DNA from: a virus
IMG/VR virus record: IMGVR_UViG_3300033153_015063
Location: 1 to 64,000 of that record
DNA length: 64,000 nt
Strand: one strand, 5' to 3'
Positions 25,964 to 34,207 of the stretch are shown here, one piece after another. Numbering within the stretch: position 1 is the first letter of the stretch; each line of letters opens with the position of its first letter. The notes below the pieces were generated by a model. That model saw nothing but the letters and a program-made list of their open reading frames with translations, was not told the origin of the DNA and made no database searches. The translations under genes and the position numbers were made by a program.

Positions 25964-26464
25964 CTATCGTTTTTTATCTATTCGTCGGCGTGTCAAGCTT
26001 CTCGGTTTCAGGTCGGGTTCAAGTTCCCTGATAAGCACGTTCATCCTTTTCCCCTTCTCGGTGAGACCGCCCTGCCACACCCAATACCGCTCACCGCCAT
26101 GCGGGAACCTTCCTTCATCGGATTCCCAATCTACGAGTCCGTGCCGATACAGAACTGCCAACGTCCTGACGTTGAACAACTGCTGGTCGGTGGTCCCTAT
26201 TGTATGGATTGGTGCATTCGGATGAAGAGTCGAGAGCATGAGGACCCCTTCTTTCTGTGCATTCGAGAGTTTTCTGTATGTCTGGCGTAATTGTACGTCA
26301 AGCACGTCGATCCCCTTTATATCGTCACCAATCATCCCCTTCAAGAACTCCTCCTCCGAAAGCTCAGGTGCTTCTCCCACAGGCCCCTTGTAGACCGTAG
26401 ATCCACCTTCGTACTCGTACCTGTATTTATTCCCTGAACCCTCAGGTATCTCTACAGTGGTCAT
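25964..26464 (-). CDS. tagged winged-helix-like protein
   Basis: 166 residues from the ATG at 26464, 28 nt from a TATTTAAAG box. Tag at residues 1-45 (VEIPEGSGNKYRYEYE ... YKGPVGEAPELSEEEF). The cargo (LSNAQKEGVLMLSTL, then FNVRTLAVLYRHGLVDW and GGLTEKGKRMNVLI) looks like a MarR-type winged helix. Upstream DNA is identical to that of the tagged gene at 61437. Perhaps a DNA-binding regulator carried to the tag's destination. Confidence 0.8.
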   Translation of the reverse strand: MTTVEIPEGSGNKYRYEYEGGSTVYKGPVGEAPELSEEEFLKGMIGDDIKGIDVLDVQLRQTYRKLSNAQKEGVLMLSTLHPNAPIHTIGTTDQQLFNVRTLAVLYRHGLVDWESDEGRFPHGGERYWVWQGGLTEKGKRMNVLIRELEPDLKPRSLTRRRIDKKR

Positions 26465-26622
26465 TGGAGAGTGATAGGGCCGGAGAGTATTTAAAGAGTT
26501 CGGGAGGTTTATTACCACCGTCATCATCTATTGACCGCCACCGAAGTCAATCATACCAGTCAATGAAGGCACTATACACTTCCTCTCCATCTTCCTTTTT
26601 CATCAAAGTTAGACCACTTTGT

Positions 26623-27498
26623 TCAGAAATCCTCGGCTACATCGAATCTTTTCTTCTCCCGCATCTCCAGTGAATCTGCACGTTCTGTAAAGACAACATT
26701 CCCACCGACCTTCTCTCTGATAATAGTCCGTAGGTTCTTATCCACATCATAGCCTATCCCCTGCCGATCCAGGTCCCTGGCGACCGCCAACGTCGTCCCG
26801 GACCCGCAGAAAGGGTCCAGAACTACCTCGTTTTTGTGTGAAAACAGCGTTATCAGGCGAAAGGGTATCTCCGGGGGAAAGGCTGCGATATCCTCTTCTA
26901 AACGCCCCGGAATGGGCAAAACATTGGTGATGTCCCAGACGTTCAGATACCACTTCTCGGACTGGAACCGTTCCAGGTCAATCCCGGAGAGATTCTTCAG
27001 GTCCTTCGAGACCGCCTTGTGATTGTGCTTCCCCTTTTGCCAGATGAGAATAGATTCCTGGATGTTGTCGGGATAGTAGTACATGGGATATGGATGCTGC
27101 ACTACGACGCCAGAACGTCTACTGGTTCTGATGTACCCTTCGGGCTTTCTCCAGACGATACGGTCTCTGTAGATCCACTTCAGATCCGCCTGGTCATGCA
27201 GCTCCAGAGAAGAATTAATTATCGACCTGGTGTTCATCCACAAGTCAGATACGATGGGATACTTGACCCCATCTACTATGATATCGTCTATGACGATGCA
27301 GGCGATACGTCCCCTCTTCAGAACCCTGTGCATCTCCTTTAGGACCCGTGTCATAAACGAGAGATAGGTGCCATAGTTTTCGAAGAGACCTGGGTAGTCG
27401 AACGGAGCGTTGTAGTAAGGCGGAGAGGTCACAATGAGGTCCACACTCTCATCCTTGATTTCTTCCATGTTTTCACATGACCCAAAAATAACCTTCAT
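26623..27498 (-). CDS. DNA methyltransferase, beta-class, SPPY
   Basis: 291 residues. Catalytic TSPPYYNAPFDYPGL near residue 30, motif I DPFCGSGTTLAVARDLDRQ near 235. The S/TSPPY form is usual in N4-cytosine enzymes, so m4C is the likelier product. No endonuclease partner lies nearby, so it is an orphan, perhaps for self-protection against host restriction. It ends DVAEDF, a weaker version of the V[LM][DEN]F tail. Confidence 0.9.
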   Translation of the reverse strand: MKVIFGSCENMEEIKDESVDLIVTSPPYYNAPFDYPGLFENYGTYLSFMTRVLKEMHRVLKRGRIACIVIDDIIVDGVKYPIVSDLWMNTRSIINSSLELHDQADLKWIYRDRIVWRKPEGYIRTSRRSGVVVQHPYPMYYYPDNIQESILIWQKGKHNHKAVSKDLKNLSGIDLERFQSEKWYLNVWDITNVLPIPGRLEEDIAAFPPEIPFRLITLFSHKNEVVLDPFCGSGTTLAVARDLDRQGIGYDVDKNLRTIIREKVGGNVVFTERADSLEMREKKRFDVAEDF

Positions 27499-27501
27499 TG
27501 C

Positions 27502-27930
27502 TCAGTGTCCCCACTCTTCAATCTTCTTTTTCATATCAGGAAGGATATAAACATCTTTGAGTTTTATCTCTTTCAACTCTTTCCGGCAATTTGGACATCT
27601 ATCAATAACCATTCTCAAAGCCCCGATTTTCTCCTCCAAAATCTTTACATCTTTCCGTGTATAGAGTAGATCCATAGCGAGTACTTCCTTTGGATGTATC
27701 TCGACAAATGTTCCTTCTTTTTTGATATCCTGCTTTATTTTTCTGTTGTTTATGAAGAGTATGATACAGGCAATACCACACATCACGCCTGGCATCATAC
27801 CAAAGAGATGAATCTCATATAGGAGATAGATAACAATCAAACTGAACCATATCGACACTGATAGGAGTATTCCCACGAGTATCCCCACGAGCCAATTGAA
27901 TGCTTGGCCCTTTTCCTCTTCAGGACACAT
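27502..27930 (-). CDS. membrane protein with C-terminal zinc site
   Basis: 142 residues from the ATG at 27930, 27 nt from a TTTAAAAAG box. Two hydrophobic segments (WLVGILVGILLSVSIWFSLI, then MMPGVMCGIACIILFI), a basic linker, a coiled stretch and a single CPNC pair. Function unknown. It is 3 bp upstream of the methyltransferase gene. Confidence 0.7.
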   Translation of the reverse strand: MCPEEEKGQAFNWLVGILVGILLSVSIWFSLIVIYLLYEIHLFGMMPGVMCGIACIILFINNRKIKQDIKKEGTFVEIHPKEVLAMDLLYTRKDVKILEEKIGALRMVIDRCPNCRKELKEIKLKDVYILPDMKKKIEEWGH

Positions 27931-28003
27931 AGACAATGATGAGCCCGGTGAGTTTAAAAAGATTGAGTAGAAGAAAGGGTTGATATCGGATGGAAACGAT
28001 ACT

Positions 28004-28443
28004 GTTACATTTTTCTATCAGTCATCAATGGAACCGTTCTCCACAAGTCCCTATTGTTACATTTTTCTATCAATCATAATCCTCAGCGAAACGGACGTCT
28101 AACAATGAGTCGTAGAGAGTACAATGATCGTTGCATTTTTCTATCAATTATAATCCTCAGTGAAACATGGCATGGCTGTCGCTGAAGGGAGAGATGCTTA
28201 TTATAATCCTCAGTGAAACCAGTACAAAGTGAAGAAGAAGAGAGGCTTTTGCTGCTTCGTTGCATTTTTCTATCAATCATAATCCTCAGTGAAACAAAAT
28301 GCGTTGAGAGAGTTGGGGATACCATTTCGTATGTTGCATTTTTCTATCAATTATAATCCTCAGTGAAACTACTCCATGTTGACGGTCCACATCCAGGTAT
28401 TTGTGTGTTGCATTTTTCTATCAATCATAATCCTCAGTGAAAC
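28004..28443. CRISPR. mini-CRISPR array 2, abutting the Cas12/TnpB-like gene
   Basis: Five full 37-bp repeats (28056-28092, 28130-28166, 28259-28295, 28333-28369, 28407-28443), a degenerate one (28004-28034) and a half repeat (28200-28219). Most begin gttgcatttttctatcaa and end cctcagtgaaac; two leftmost copies begin gttacat. Intact spacers are 37-39 bp. The rightmost repeat ends 1 bp from the stop of the minus-strand Cas12/TnpB-like gene. In minus orientation the repeat reads GTTTCACTGAGG ... AAAATGCAAC, with a 3' end like some type V-F repeats. Confidence 0.92.
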
Positions 28444-28444
28444 C

Positions 28445-30166
28445 CTACTTTTTCACTCTATGTAGGGTCCCTTTCGCCTTTTTTAGGAGCTCAGTTGTCT
28501 GCTTCAACCTCTCCGTTCTGTTCTTAACTCTGTCGCTCATAATAAGGTCACGGTTTTCAACCAACACCCCGGCGAAATGAGCTGCGTTGGTAGCTGCGTT
28601 CCGGTCAGCGTTGAGTTGGCGGCCGCAGTCACCACATCTGAACCATGAGTGCCAGTGTTCCCAGAAGACGCCAGATTTCCCTACATCTCCATGTTTACCC
28701 CACCCACCACACACTGAACACCGTTTGCAAGCCAGCGTCAAAGGAATCTTCTGGATAACGATGTTGGGAATCTCTCTCAGCTTATATGTGAGTTGCCAAT
28801 CTACGATATGGAAAGGCCACCTATTGGCCATCCTCCTGATAAAGTCCGGTAGGAGTTCCTCCTCGCAACCTACCATGTTTTCCAATCTACCAGCTTTGTC
28901 CCTACTTCCGGTGAAATCGTGGATGCAGACCAGGATGTTCCCGCCGAGTTCTTTGAGTTTGTTGGCAATCATCCTGGTTGCGTTGTGTAGCTCGTGCCTT
29001 AGAACCAACGACGCTTTTGTGAGATAAATAGATGCCTTCTTATACTTGATAGAAAGGTTCTTTTTTGTTATCGGGCGTTGATCTTTTCCACGACGGGTTG
29101 CCTTGGATTGTCTTTCCGCATACTTATCGTCACTTGACTTCCAGTCACGAAGCATTTTCTTTCCTTTATGTATGTAATGAAACAACTCTCGGCCAGTTCT
29201 GGCATCCAACACAACCAACGACATTGGACGATAGATACCACCATGAACACCAACAATATAGTCTATTTCATCTTTTTTGTAATCATAAACGTCCACATCA
29301 ACGGATAGTGTGATGTGAAGCCACCACTTACCATCCTTTGGTATCAAAGTCCCTGAACCATGTTTCAGGATCGCTTCAAGTGTAAGCTCGCACCATCCCT
29401 CCTGATAGTGTTTCTTACCGAACTCTTTCAACACCCCGGATCGGTCCCTGATTTGTGATGACTCTACCTGGGCTGAAAAAATACCATTACGATTTATTAC
29501 TCCAACACTAAAGACAATCCCAAAATTATTACCGTTTTTCTTAATTTTGATGGACCTGTTATGCAGTTCAATAACATTATACTTTTCATAGCTTGGTCTG
29601 TTCTTGTTATTGACGGGTTTCCTTGGCCCTTTTTTGGTTGATGTTCTGTTCATAATCTCATCAACCAACTTTGTTTTAATATCTGGGATCTGTTTTCTGG
29701 CTATTTTAAGTAGGATTTTTCTATACTCTCCTATTTCCTTTTTGTATTTCTTATTTCCCTTTTTTCTGGGGTAAGCCGGTGGATTGGCTACTTGACTGGT
29801 CAACCATGGCCACCATAACTTATATTTGTTGAGTAGAACATAGCTATCGGTACGCCAGAGACGGCTTATCCAATTGGACAATGAGGAACGAAAGTTGGCC
29901 AGAACAACCGATACCTGTTCCTGAACAGTAGTTGATGAAAGTAGTGTGGTATTGATTTTCTGATCTTTATTAATTCCTTGAGAAAGACGTAGAATATGTG
30001 GCGGGAGTTTAGGAGACTTAGGAATCTTACTGCCTTTGTAGTAAGATGGTATCATAATTGATGCATAGTCAGCTACATCTCTGGCCTGCCCAAGGGCCAC
30101 AAACAGACGTTCAGAGTCCTCTTTCTTGAACGTCAATGGGACCTGGATTGTTCTGATTGATTTCAT
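28445..30166 (-). CDS. TnpB/Cas12-like protein with altered RuvC site
   Basis: 573 residues from the ATG at 30166; a longer frame would read through a strong hairpin. The N-terminal 250 residues resemble the wedge and helical parts of TnpB/small Cas12. RuvC-I reads YIVGVHGGIYRP, with His308 where Asp is expected. RuvC-II reads LVCIHDFTGSR, with His416 where Glu is expected. A zinc finger (CKRCSVCGG ... CGDCGRQLNADRNAA) follows, with Asp521 of RuvC-III intact. Two of three catalytic acids are lost, so RNA-guided binding without cutting is likely, as in Cas12m, Cas12k and TldR proteins. CRISPR array 2 starts 1 bp after the stop. No transposase or transposon ends are seen. Confidence 0.85.
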   Translation of the reverse strand: MKSIRTIQVPLTFKKEDSERLFVALGQARDVADYASIMIPSYYKGSKIPKSPKLPPHILRLSQGINKDQKINTTLLSSTTVQEQVSVVLANFRSSLSNWISRLWRTDSYVLLNKYKLWWPWLTSQVANPPAYPRKKGNKKYKKEIGEYRKILLKIARKQIPDIKTKLVDEIMNRTSTKKGPRKPVNNKNRPSYEKYNVIELHNRSIKIKKNGNNFGIVFSVGVINRNGIFSAQVESSQIRDRSGVLKEFGKKHYQEGWCELTLEAILKHGSGTLIPKDGKWWLHITLSVDVDVYDYKKDEIDYIVGVHGGIYRPMSLVVLDARTGRELFHYIHKGKKMLRDWKSSDDKYAERQSKATRRGKDQRPITKKNLSIKYKKASIYLTKASLVLRHELHNATRMIANKLKELGGNILVCIHDFTGSRDKAGRLENMVGCEEELLPDFIRRMANRWPFHIVDWQLTYKLREIPNIVIQKIPLTLACKRCSVCGGWGKHGDVGKSGVFWEHWHSWFRCGDCGRQLNADRNAATNAAHFAGVLVENRDLIMSDRVKNRTERLKQTTELLKKAKGTLHRVKK

Positions 30167-30180
30167 GTGACAGTAAGTGT

Positions 30181-30420
30181 GGGGGGCAAAAGCCCCCCTT
30201 GATAGATTTCGACCGCCCCGCACTTTTCCCCTAACTCCGAAGAGATTGGTGACTTATGTACAGTTGGATAGCAGTACTCTGGGCCCAAACTGATGCACAG
30301 CCTGGGGGAACATACAACAGTCCCTGTTACCGGCGGTACGCAACCCCGGATTTCCGGTCTGGGAATCGAACCCAGCCTGGTTGGCCCAATTGACAACCAG
30401 TTCCAACATCCGAACATCTG
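30181..30420 (-). ncRNA. candidate structured RNA upstream of the Cas12/TnpB-like gene
   Basis: No protein fits here. A TATA box (gtttataaac, about 30442-30451) would start a minus-strand RNA near 30420. It could fold into CTGGTTG/CAACCAG and CTGGG-TTCGATT-CCCAG hairpins enclosed by CGGAT/ATCCG, followed by AACAG/CTGTT. A perfect hairpin with 7-bp GGGGGGC/GCCCCCC arms (30181-30198) ends the region 15 bp before the gene. TCTATCAA (minus strand, 30199-30206) is complementary to 8 nt of the minus-sense CRISPR repeat, so a tracrRNA or guide-scaffold role is possible. Folding was done by eye. Confidence 0.45.
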
Positions 30421-30452
30421 GTACTTGATAGCGAGGAATGTGTTTATAAACA

Positions 30453-30749
30453 TTACGTGTCAACTCTCTCAACCGATACCTTCATTTTATAACCCTCGCC
30501 AGCATCCTCACTGACCTTTGAACCATAGGCAAAGCACATCTCAAGGAGGTCTTCATCAGGCCAGCAGAGTATGAACTTCTCATCTACGTTCTCCCACCAG
30601 GCCCAGTATGTGTCATCTACATCATGGTTTTCGGTCAATCGGTATTTTCCAATCTCACCAGAAGAAACCATCTCAACCTGGTGTTTGTAAAGGTAGAAGT
30701 GTCGAGGGCCCTTCTCAGTCTCAAGAGCAAACATCTCACTACTTCTCAT
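30453..30749 (-). CDS. protein of unknown function (98 aa)
   Basis: Starts MRSSEMFALETEKGPRHFYL, Trp- and acid-rich in the middle (DDTYWAWWENVDEKFILCW). No family. A 14-codon frame just upstream (MTEKENDGVERRST) ends in an ATGA overlap with this start and may act as a coupling leader. It probably follows the gene at 30812 in the same message. Confidence 0.65.
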   Translation of the reverse strand: MRSSEMFALETEKGPRHFYLYKHQVEMVSSGEIGKYRLTENHDVDDTYWAWWENVDEKFILCWPDEDLLEMCFAYGSKVSEDAGEGYKMKVSVERVDT

Positions 30750-30811
30750 GTTGAACGCCTCTCCACACCATCGTTCTCTTTCTCGGTCATGTTTACATCA
30801 CCTCTGTTGCA

Positions 30812-31747
30812 TCATGGTGGGTTCTTCGCCGGTGTCAGGTAAGATTCGTAACCATTTTTCTTGAAACACCGTTTACATAAATCGAACCACTGAGAGGTGA
30901 ATGCACCGGTAAATACGTTCCTGGACCAGAAGTATTCACCAATGAGCCATCCGCTGACCCCTTCCCCAGATCCATGCTTCCCTGGAATGTGGAATTTACC
31001 AGAGTCACTTACAGACAACTCAATTGTTGGGTACTGATCGAGAATCTTTGTGATAGAATCCTCGTCAAGGGGCTTATGACTATATCTTTCTGACGAGTGA
31101 TATGCAAGGGTGTGCCGATGGAGTCCTTGGATGGTGTCGAAGAATTTCAAACACCTTGGCCCATTCTCACCTGGGTAGTAACAGTAGAATGGCCTACCTC
31201 CGCATTCATCAGCGATGCATTTCAGTCCATCGGGATACTCCGACATCAACTCATTGTACAGGTCTGGATGGGCATCCCTCAGGTCGTTGTGGAACTCCTC
31301 TCGGTGCTTCCGTTCCTTTTCTTCCTCATCATGGGCCAGCTTAGCTCTGTATTTGCTCCATGCATCATCCTTGAGTGGGTTGAGTACCCTATTGAGAAGA
31401 TCACACGTGAGGTCCATTACCTCCGTTTTAAGCCGGTCAATGAAGCTCCATGCAACGCCAAACTCCCCTTCGTCCATCAGATGGTGACACTTTGCCTGGC
31501 CGAGTGCGAAAGCTTCCATCGGACTGATTATCTTTTCTTTGTGAACCTCCACCAACACCAGTGACCTGTCAGCGTTACAATAAGGGCAGGAAAAACGGTC
31601 ATTCACGTTTTCCAAAAGTTCTTCACCTTCCACGTCCATGACATAGGTGTTCTCCCTCCAGAAGCCTTTTTTCTGGTGTTCCATCGAGACTTGGAACTTG
31701 TTGGAACAGGTAACACAGGAAAGGGACACAAACTCATCATCAGTCAT
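30812..31747 (-). CDS. zinc-finger protein of unknown function
   Basis: 311 residues from the ATG at 31747, preceded by GGTGA inside the upstream gene. CVTC...CPYC forms one zinc site; CIADECGGRPFYC is a second; RCLKFFDTIQGLHRHTLAYH has C2H2 character. A charged helical middle (KRAKLAHDEEEKERKHREEF type) suggests a coiled coil. Function unknown. Second gene from class-B promoter 6. Confidence 0.7.
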   Translation of the reverse strand: MTDDEFVSLSCVTCSNKFQVSMEHQKKGFWRENTYVMDVEGEELLENVNDRFSCPYCNADRSLVLVEVHKEKIISPMEAFALGQAKCHHLMDEGEFGVAWSFIDRLKTEVMDLTCDLLNRVLNPLKDDAWSKYRAKLAHDEEEKERKHREEFHNDLRDAHPDLYNELMSEYPDGLKCIADECGGRPFYCYYPGENGPRCLKFFDTIQGLHRHTLAYHSSERYSHKPLDEDSITKILDQYPTIELSVSDSGKFHIPGKHGSGEGVSGWLIGEYFWSRNVFTGAFTSQWFDLCKRCFKKNGYESYLTPAKNPP

Positions 31748-31991
31748 TCTCGTCACCTTCATAATCACTCATAAGCTCAAGGTCTGCGATGATACGATTC
31801 ACCTGGGGCCCAGAGAACTCGACGGACATAGCATCGGCAAGCTGCTGGCCATCTAACTGCAGTTTTAGAGTATCTCTGTAGAAATCTGCCGAGAACTCAT
31901 AGATACAGGCAATACCGTATCCGATGAACTCGTTGAAGAGGTCCTGCCGACACTGAGATTCGTTACACCCATCTGTTTGAGTTGCCATCAT
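31740..31991 (-). CDS. small helical protein (83 aa)
   Basis: MMATQTDGCNESQCRQDLFN, then a helical body and an acidic tail (SDYEGDEND). A GGTGATGT site precedes ATGATG. First gene from class-B promoter 6. Not recognised. Confidence 0.68.
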   Translation of the reverse strand: MMATQTDGCNESQCRQDLFNEFIGYGIACIYEFSADFYRDTLKLQLDGQQLADAMSVEFSGPQVNRIIADLELMSDYEGDEND

Positions 31992-32004
31992 ACATCACCT
32001 GTTG

Positions 32005-32109
32005 CCTCTTACTAACAATCAGCCTTTATATACTTTCAGGCTTAGTAACCGTAAAAAGCGTAAAAGACCCTTTCACTCTCCGTGCAGTCGGTCTAGCTTG
32101 AATCGACGG
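32005..32109. repeat. 105-bp promoter duplication shared with 49680-49784
   Basis: Class-B promoter plus about 40 bp behind it (tttcactctccgtgcag...gaatcgacgg) occurs here and at 49680-49784 with equal length and few mismatches. The stretch beyond the promoter lies in different contexts, so the copy moved as a block. Confidence 0.85.
32025..32064 (-). promoter_or_regulatory. class-B promoter 6
   Basis: tttatata at 32025-32032 and ccgtaaaaagcgtaaa at 32049-32064, 26-bp offset. It reads into the genes at 31991 and 31747. Confidence 0.82.
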
Positions 32110-32136
32110 TCCACTCTGGACATTTTCGTTGCCCAT

Positions 32137-32925
32137 CTAAAATTCCAGTACGTCATAGTTATTGAAGAACCTCTCAAAGTCAGGATTCACCTCATACCCG
32201 ATAGACCTACGGCCCATCCGTCGTGCAACTCTGGTTGTTGTGCCAGTCCCGAGAAAAGGGTCCATCACTACCTCGGTAAGATAGGAAAAGCCCCTGATGA
32301 TACGTATTGGGATCTCCTTTGGAAAAGGGGCAGGATGGTCACGGTTTCCACTTGGAGCTGGCTTTATCTTCCAGACCGAGCTCTTCTTTATCTCCACCCA
32401 CTGGTCCTTACTGAGCTTCGAGGCTTCCTTTATCTCGCCAGAGAGATGAGATAGGTCACGCTTCCCAGATTTCTCAAATTCAAGGATAAATTCATGCATG
32501 AAATTGATTGGAAGGGCCCCTGGATAGGGGTAAGATCCGATAGGAGACTGAACAGAATTGGCCTTCTCCCAGATGATCTCTCGCTTGAACGCAAACCCCA
32601 ACCCCACACAATCGTCGATGGTCCAGCCGACCAGATTGATGGAGTGGAACAATTGCTTATCAGAGGCCGGGACAGGCAGGTTCATCAGATTGACAAACAT
32701 CTTACGCCCAGGGGCAAGTACACGGAGGCACTCTTTCCATACGTCTCTCATTTTGAGACGCCATGAATCTGGATTGGTCGTGTTACCGAGGTCGTCTGGT
32801 AGATTTGAGTATTTCTTTGCGTTGTAGTATGGCGGGCTGGTCACCACGAGATGAACAGAACAATCATCCACCTCGGACATATCCCTCGAATCTCTGACGT
32901 GATAGATAGGCTCAAAAAACTCCAT
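32137..32925 (-). CDS. DNA methyltransferase, beta-class, SPPY
   Basis: 262 residues from the ATG at 32925, overlapping the upstream gene by 14 bp. VTSPPYYNAKKYSNL is the catalytic motif; MDPFLGTGTTTRVARRMGRR is motif I, with GTG replacing the usual GSG. N4-cytosine specificity is likely from SPPY. It ends NNYDVLEF, the shared C-terminal peptide. Confidence 0.9.
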   Translation of the reverse strand: MEFFEPIYHVRDSRDMSEVDDCSVHLVVTSPPYYNAKKYSNLPDDLGNTTNPDSWRLKMRDVWKECLRVLAPGRKMFVNLMNLPVPASDKQLFHSINLVGWTIDDCVGLGFAFKREIIWEKANSVQSPIGSYPYPGALPINFMHEFILEFEKSGKRDLSHLSGEIKEASKLSKDQWVEIKKSSVWKIKPAPSGNRDHPAPFPKEIPIRIIRGFSYLTEVVMDPFLGTGTTTRVARRMGRRSIGYEVNPDFERFFNNYDVLEF

Positions 32926-33289
32926 CTGTCTCACTGTGATAATCACATTCCCGTGAACAATATTCATCATCGTCGTAACAGAGTTTGTTGCATCCATTCC
33001 CCTGACATCTACCAGTAGGTTCGAAATCTTCTTCTTCTGTATCTATGTAGTCGATGATTGGGCATAACCACTGGTTGGCAGTTGGGTCAACTATCTCGCC
33101 ATCTGGAGTAGTAAGCCACCAATGATCTTCCAGTAGTTTTGGTCGGGCGGCTAGGGTAACAAAACCACTACAGAGTCTGAGTTCAGGAAAGATATCGTTC
33201 ATCTCTATACAGAGTTCTTTACACCTGTTAATCTTTTTTTCAAGTGTCGTTTTCTCAATCCACTCTTCGTAGATAGGTGACAAACTCAT
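32912..33289 (-). CDS. transglutaminase-like protein with zinc tail
   Basis: 125 residues, ATG at 33289, 26 nt from a TTTAAAAAG box. LRLCSGFVTL, then EDHWWLTTPDGEIVDPTANQW give the Cys-His-Asp set of small transglutaminase-fold proteins. A C-terminal CQGNGCNKLCYDDDEYCSREC zinc cluster is added. Third protein of this type in the window. Confidence 0.65.
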   Translation of the reverse strand: MSLSPIYEEWIEKTTLEKKINRCKELCIEMNDIFPELRLCSGFVTLAARPKLLEDHWWLTTPDGEIVDPTANQWLCPIIDYIDTEEEDFEPTGRCQGNGCNKLCYDDDEYCSRECDYHSETDGVF

Positions 33290-33327
33290 GTATATCAAAC
33301 AGCGGAGTGTGTTTAAAAAGAACGTGG

Positions 33328-33603
33328 TCAAAAATTCAACACCTCACCTCTTTTCTCTATCAATTCCACCAGAACGTCACCATGACACGGTTTTGGTTTA
33401 CACCAACACCCAAGCACCTTCCCTTCCAACTCACCAATACGAGATAAAAGTTCTGGTTTGTTATTGATATATCTACGATACATCTCGACAACCTCGGCCC
33501 TACTTCCATCCTTTCCAACTATGAAGGGATTTCCCCAGACACTCGGTCTTCCGATATAGATATCCCACTCTTCATCAAAAATATGTACCACTCTGGTTGT
33601 CAT
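33328..33603 (-). CDS. DUF4326 protein with VLNF tail
   Basis: 91 residues from the ATG at 33603 (ATGA overlap). VYIGRPS-like DIYIGRPSVWGNPFIVGKDG, a YRRYI helix, and LGCWCKPKPCHGDVLVELI are the DUF4326 signature, common in phages and of unknown role. It ends RGEVLNF, another form of the shared C-terminal peptide, so it may also meet the replication machinery. Confidence 0.85.
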   Translation of the reverse strand: MTTRVVHIFDEEWDIYIGRPSVWGNPFIVGKDGSRAEVVEMYRRYINNKPELLSRIGELEGKVLGCWCKPKPCHGDVLVELIEKRGEVLNF

Positions 33604-33872
33604 TTTGGTTCCCATCCTAACAGTTCAGCGAAAGTCTTGATAAGTTTATAGTCGTCTTCGTTTATCTCCATCCAGTACACCCAGAAGGATTCATGGTCGT
33701 ACAAATACATTCTATCGTCATCGGCACACACTTCCAGGTCAGCCAGTCCTTTATCTTTATCGGGGTCTCGAACAATTATCATTTTATCAATATGTTTCGT
33801 TTCCACCATTTTTTCACCTTCAAAAGTCCATGATTGTGCATCCTTCTGATACATCCACTCTAACCGTAGCAT
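33600..33872 (-). CDS. protein of unknown function (90 aa)
   Basis: Acidic alpha/beta protein (DKMIIVRDPDKDKGLADLEV, then a Tyr/Trp-rich stretch). TAATG with the upstream methyltransferase fragment and ATGA with DUF4326 mark an operon. Confidence 0.65.
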   Translation of the reverse strand: MLRLEWMYQKDAQSWTFEGEKMVETKHIDKMIIVRDPDKDKGLADLEVCADDDRMYLYDHESFWVYWMEINEDDYKLIKTFAELLGWEPK

Positions 33873-34207
33873 TACTTATTACTACCACTATTCAGACCGC
33901 CATTTTTAATATATATCATTGTATCGAATAGCCTGAAACCTATATCCTTGAAGAATAATGCCTGCCGAAAACTTGTTCCTGTTTCGCTACCATCTACAGT
34001 GGCGTCACCCACGACCCAGACAACCACGCCGCCCTTTTTTGTTACTCGAAACAGTTCTTCTGCTACGTTCTTAAAGTCGAAGTTGTAGCCATCATACTCT
34101 CTGAGGTCATCGTATGGTGGACTTGTCACGGTCAGATCCACAAAGTTATCTGGCATACCCGCCATTGTAATCAAGCAGTCTTCATTGTATATCATATTCA
34201 TTTCCAT
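33872..34207 (-). CDS. truncated DNA methyltransferase (N-terminal part only)
   Basis: 111 residues from the ATG at 34207 (34201 is an alternative). MNMIYNEDCLITMAGMPDNF and TSPPYDDLREYDGYNFDF match a common phage methyltransferase family, and VGDATVDGSETGTSFRQAL also fits it. The frame stops at NGGLNSGSNK, before the target-recognition part and the AdoMet motif, which full-length relatives carry over about 150 more residues. No C-half lies downstream. Probably a decayed enzyme, or one chain of a split protein whose partner is elsewhere. Confidence 0.75.
   Translation of the reverse strand: MEMNMIYNEDCLITMAGMPDNFVDLTVTSPPYDDLREYDGYNFDFKNVAEELFRVTKKGGVVVWVVGDATVDGSETGTSFRQALFFKDIGFRLFDTMIYIKNGGLNSGSNK

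Noticed and set aside
28445-30166. IS200/IS605-type insertion sequence around the TnpB-like gene.
   Set aside because: No TnpA transposase, no end hairpins of the usual kind, and a CRISPR array directly at the 3' end; the altered RuvC site also argues against an active transposon nuclease.
30340-30420. Minus-strand tRNA, because of the T-arm-like CTGGG-TTCGATT-CCCAG.
   Set aside because: No 7-bp acceptor stem adjoins the T arm, the anticodon arm does not pair, and a D arm is lacking. Kept only as a structured RNA candidate.
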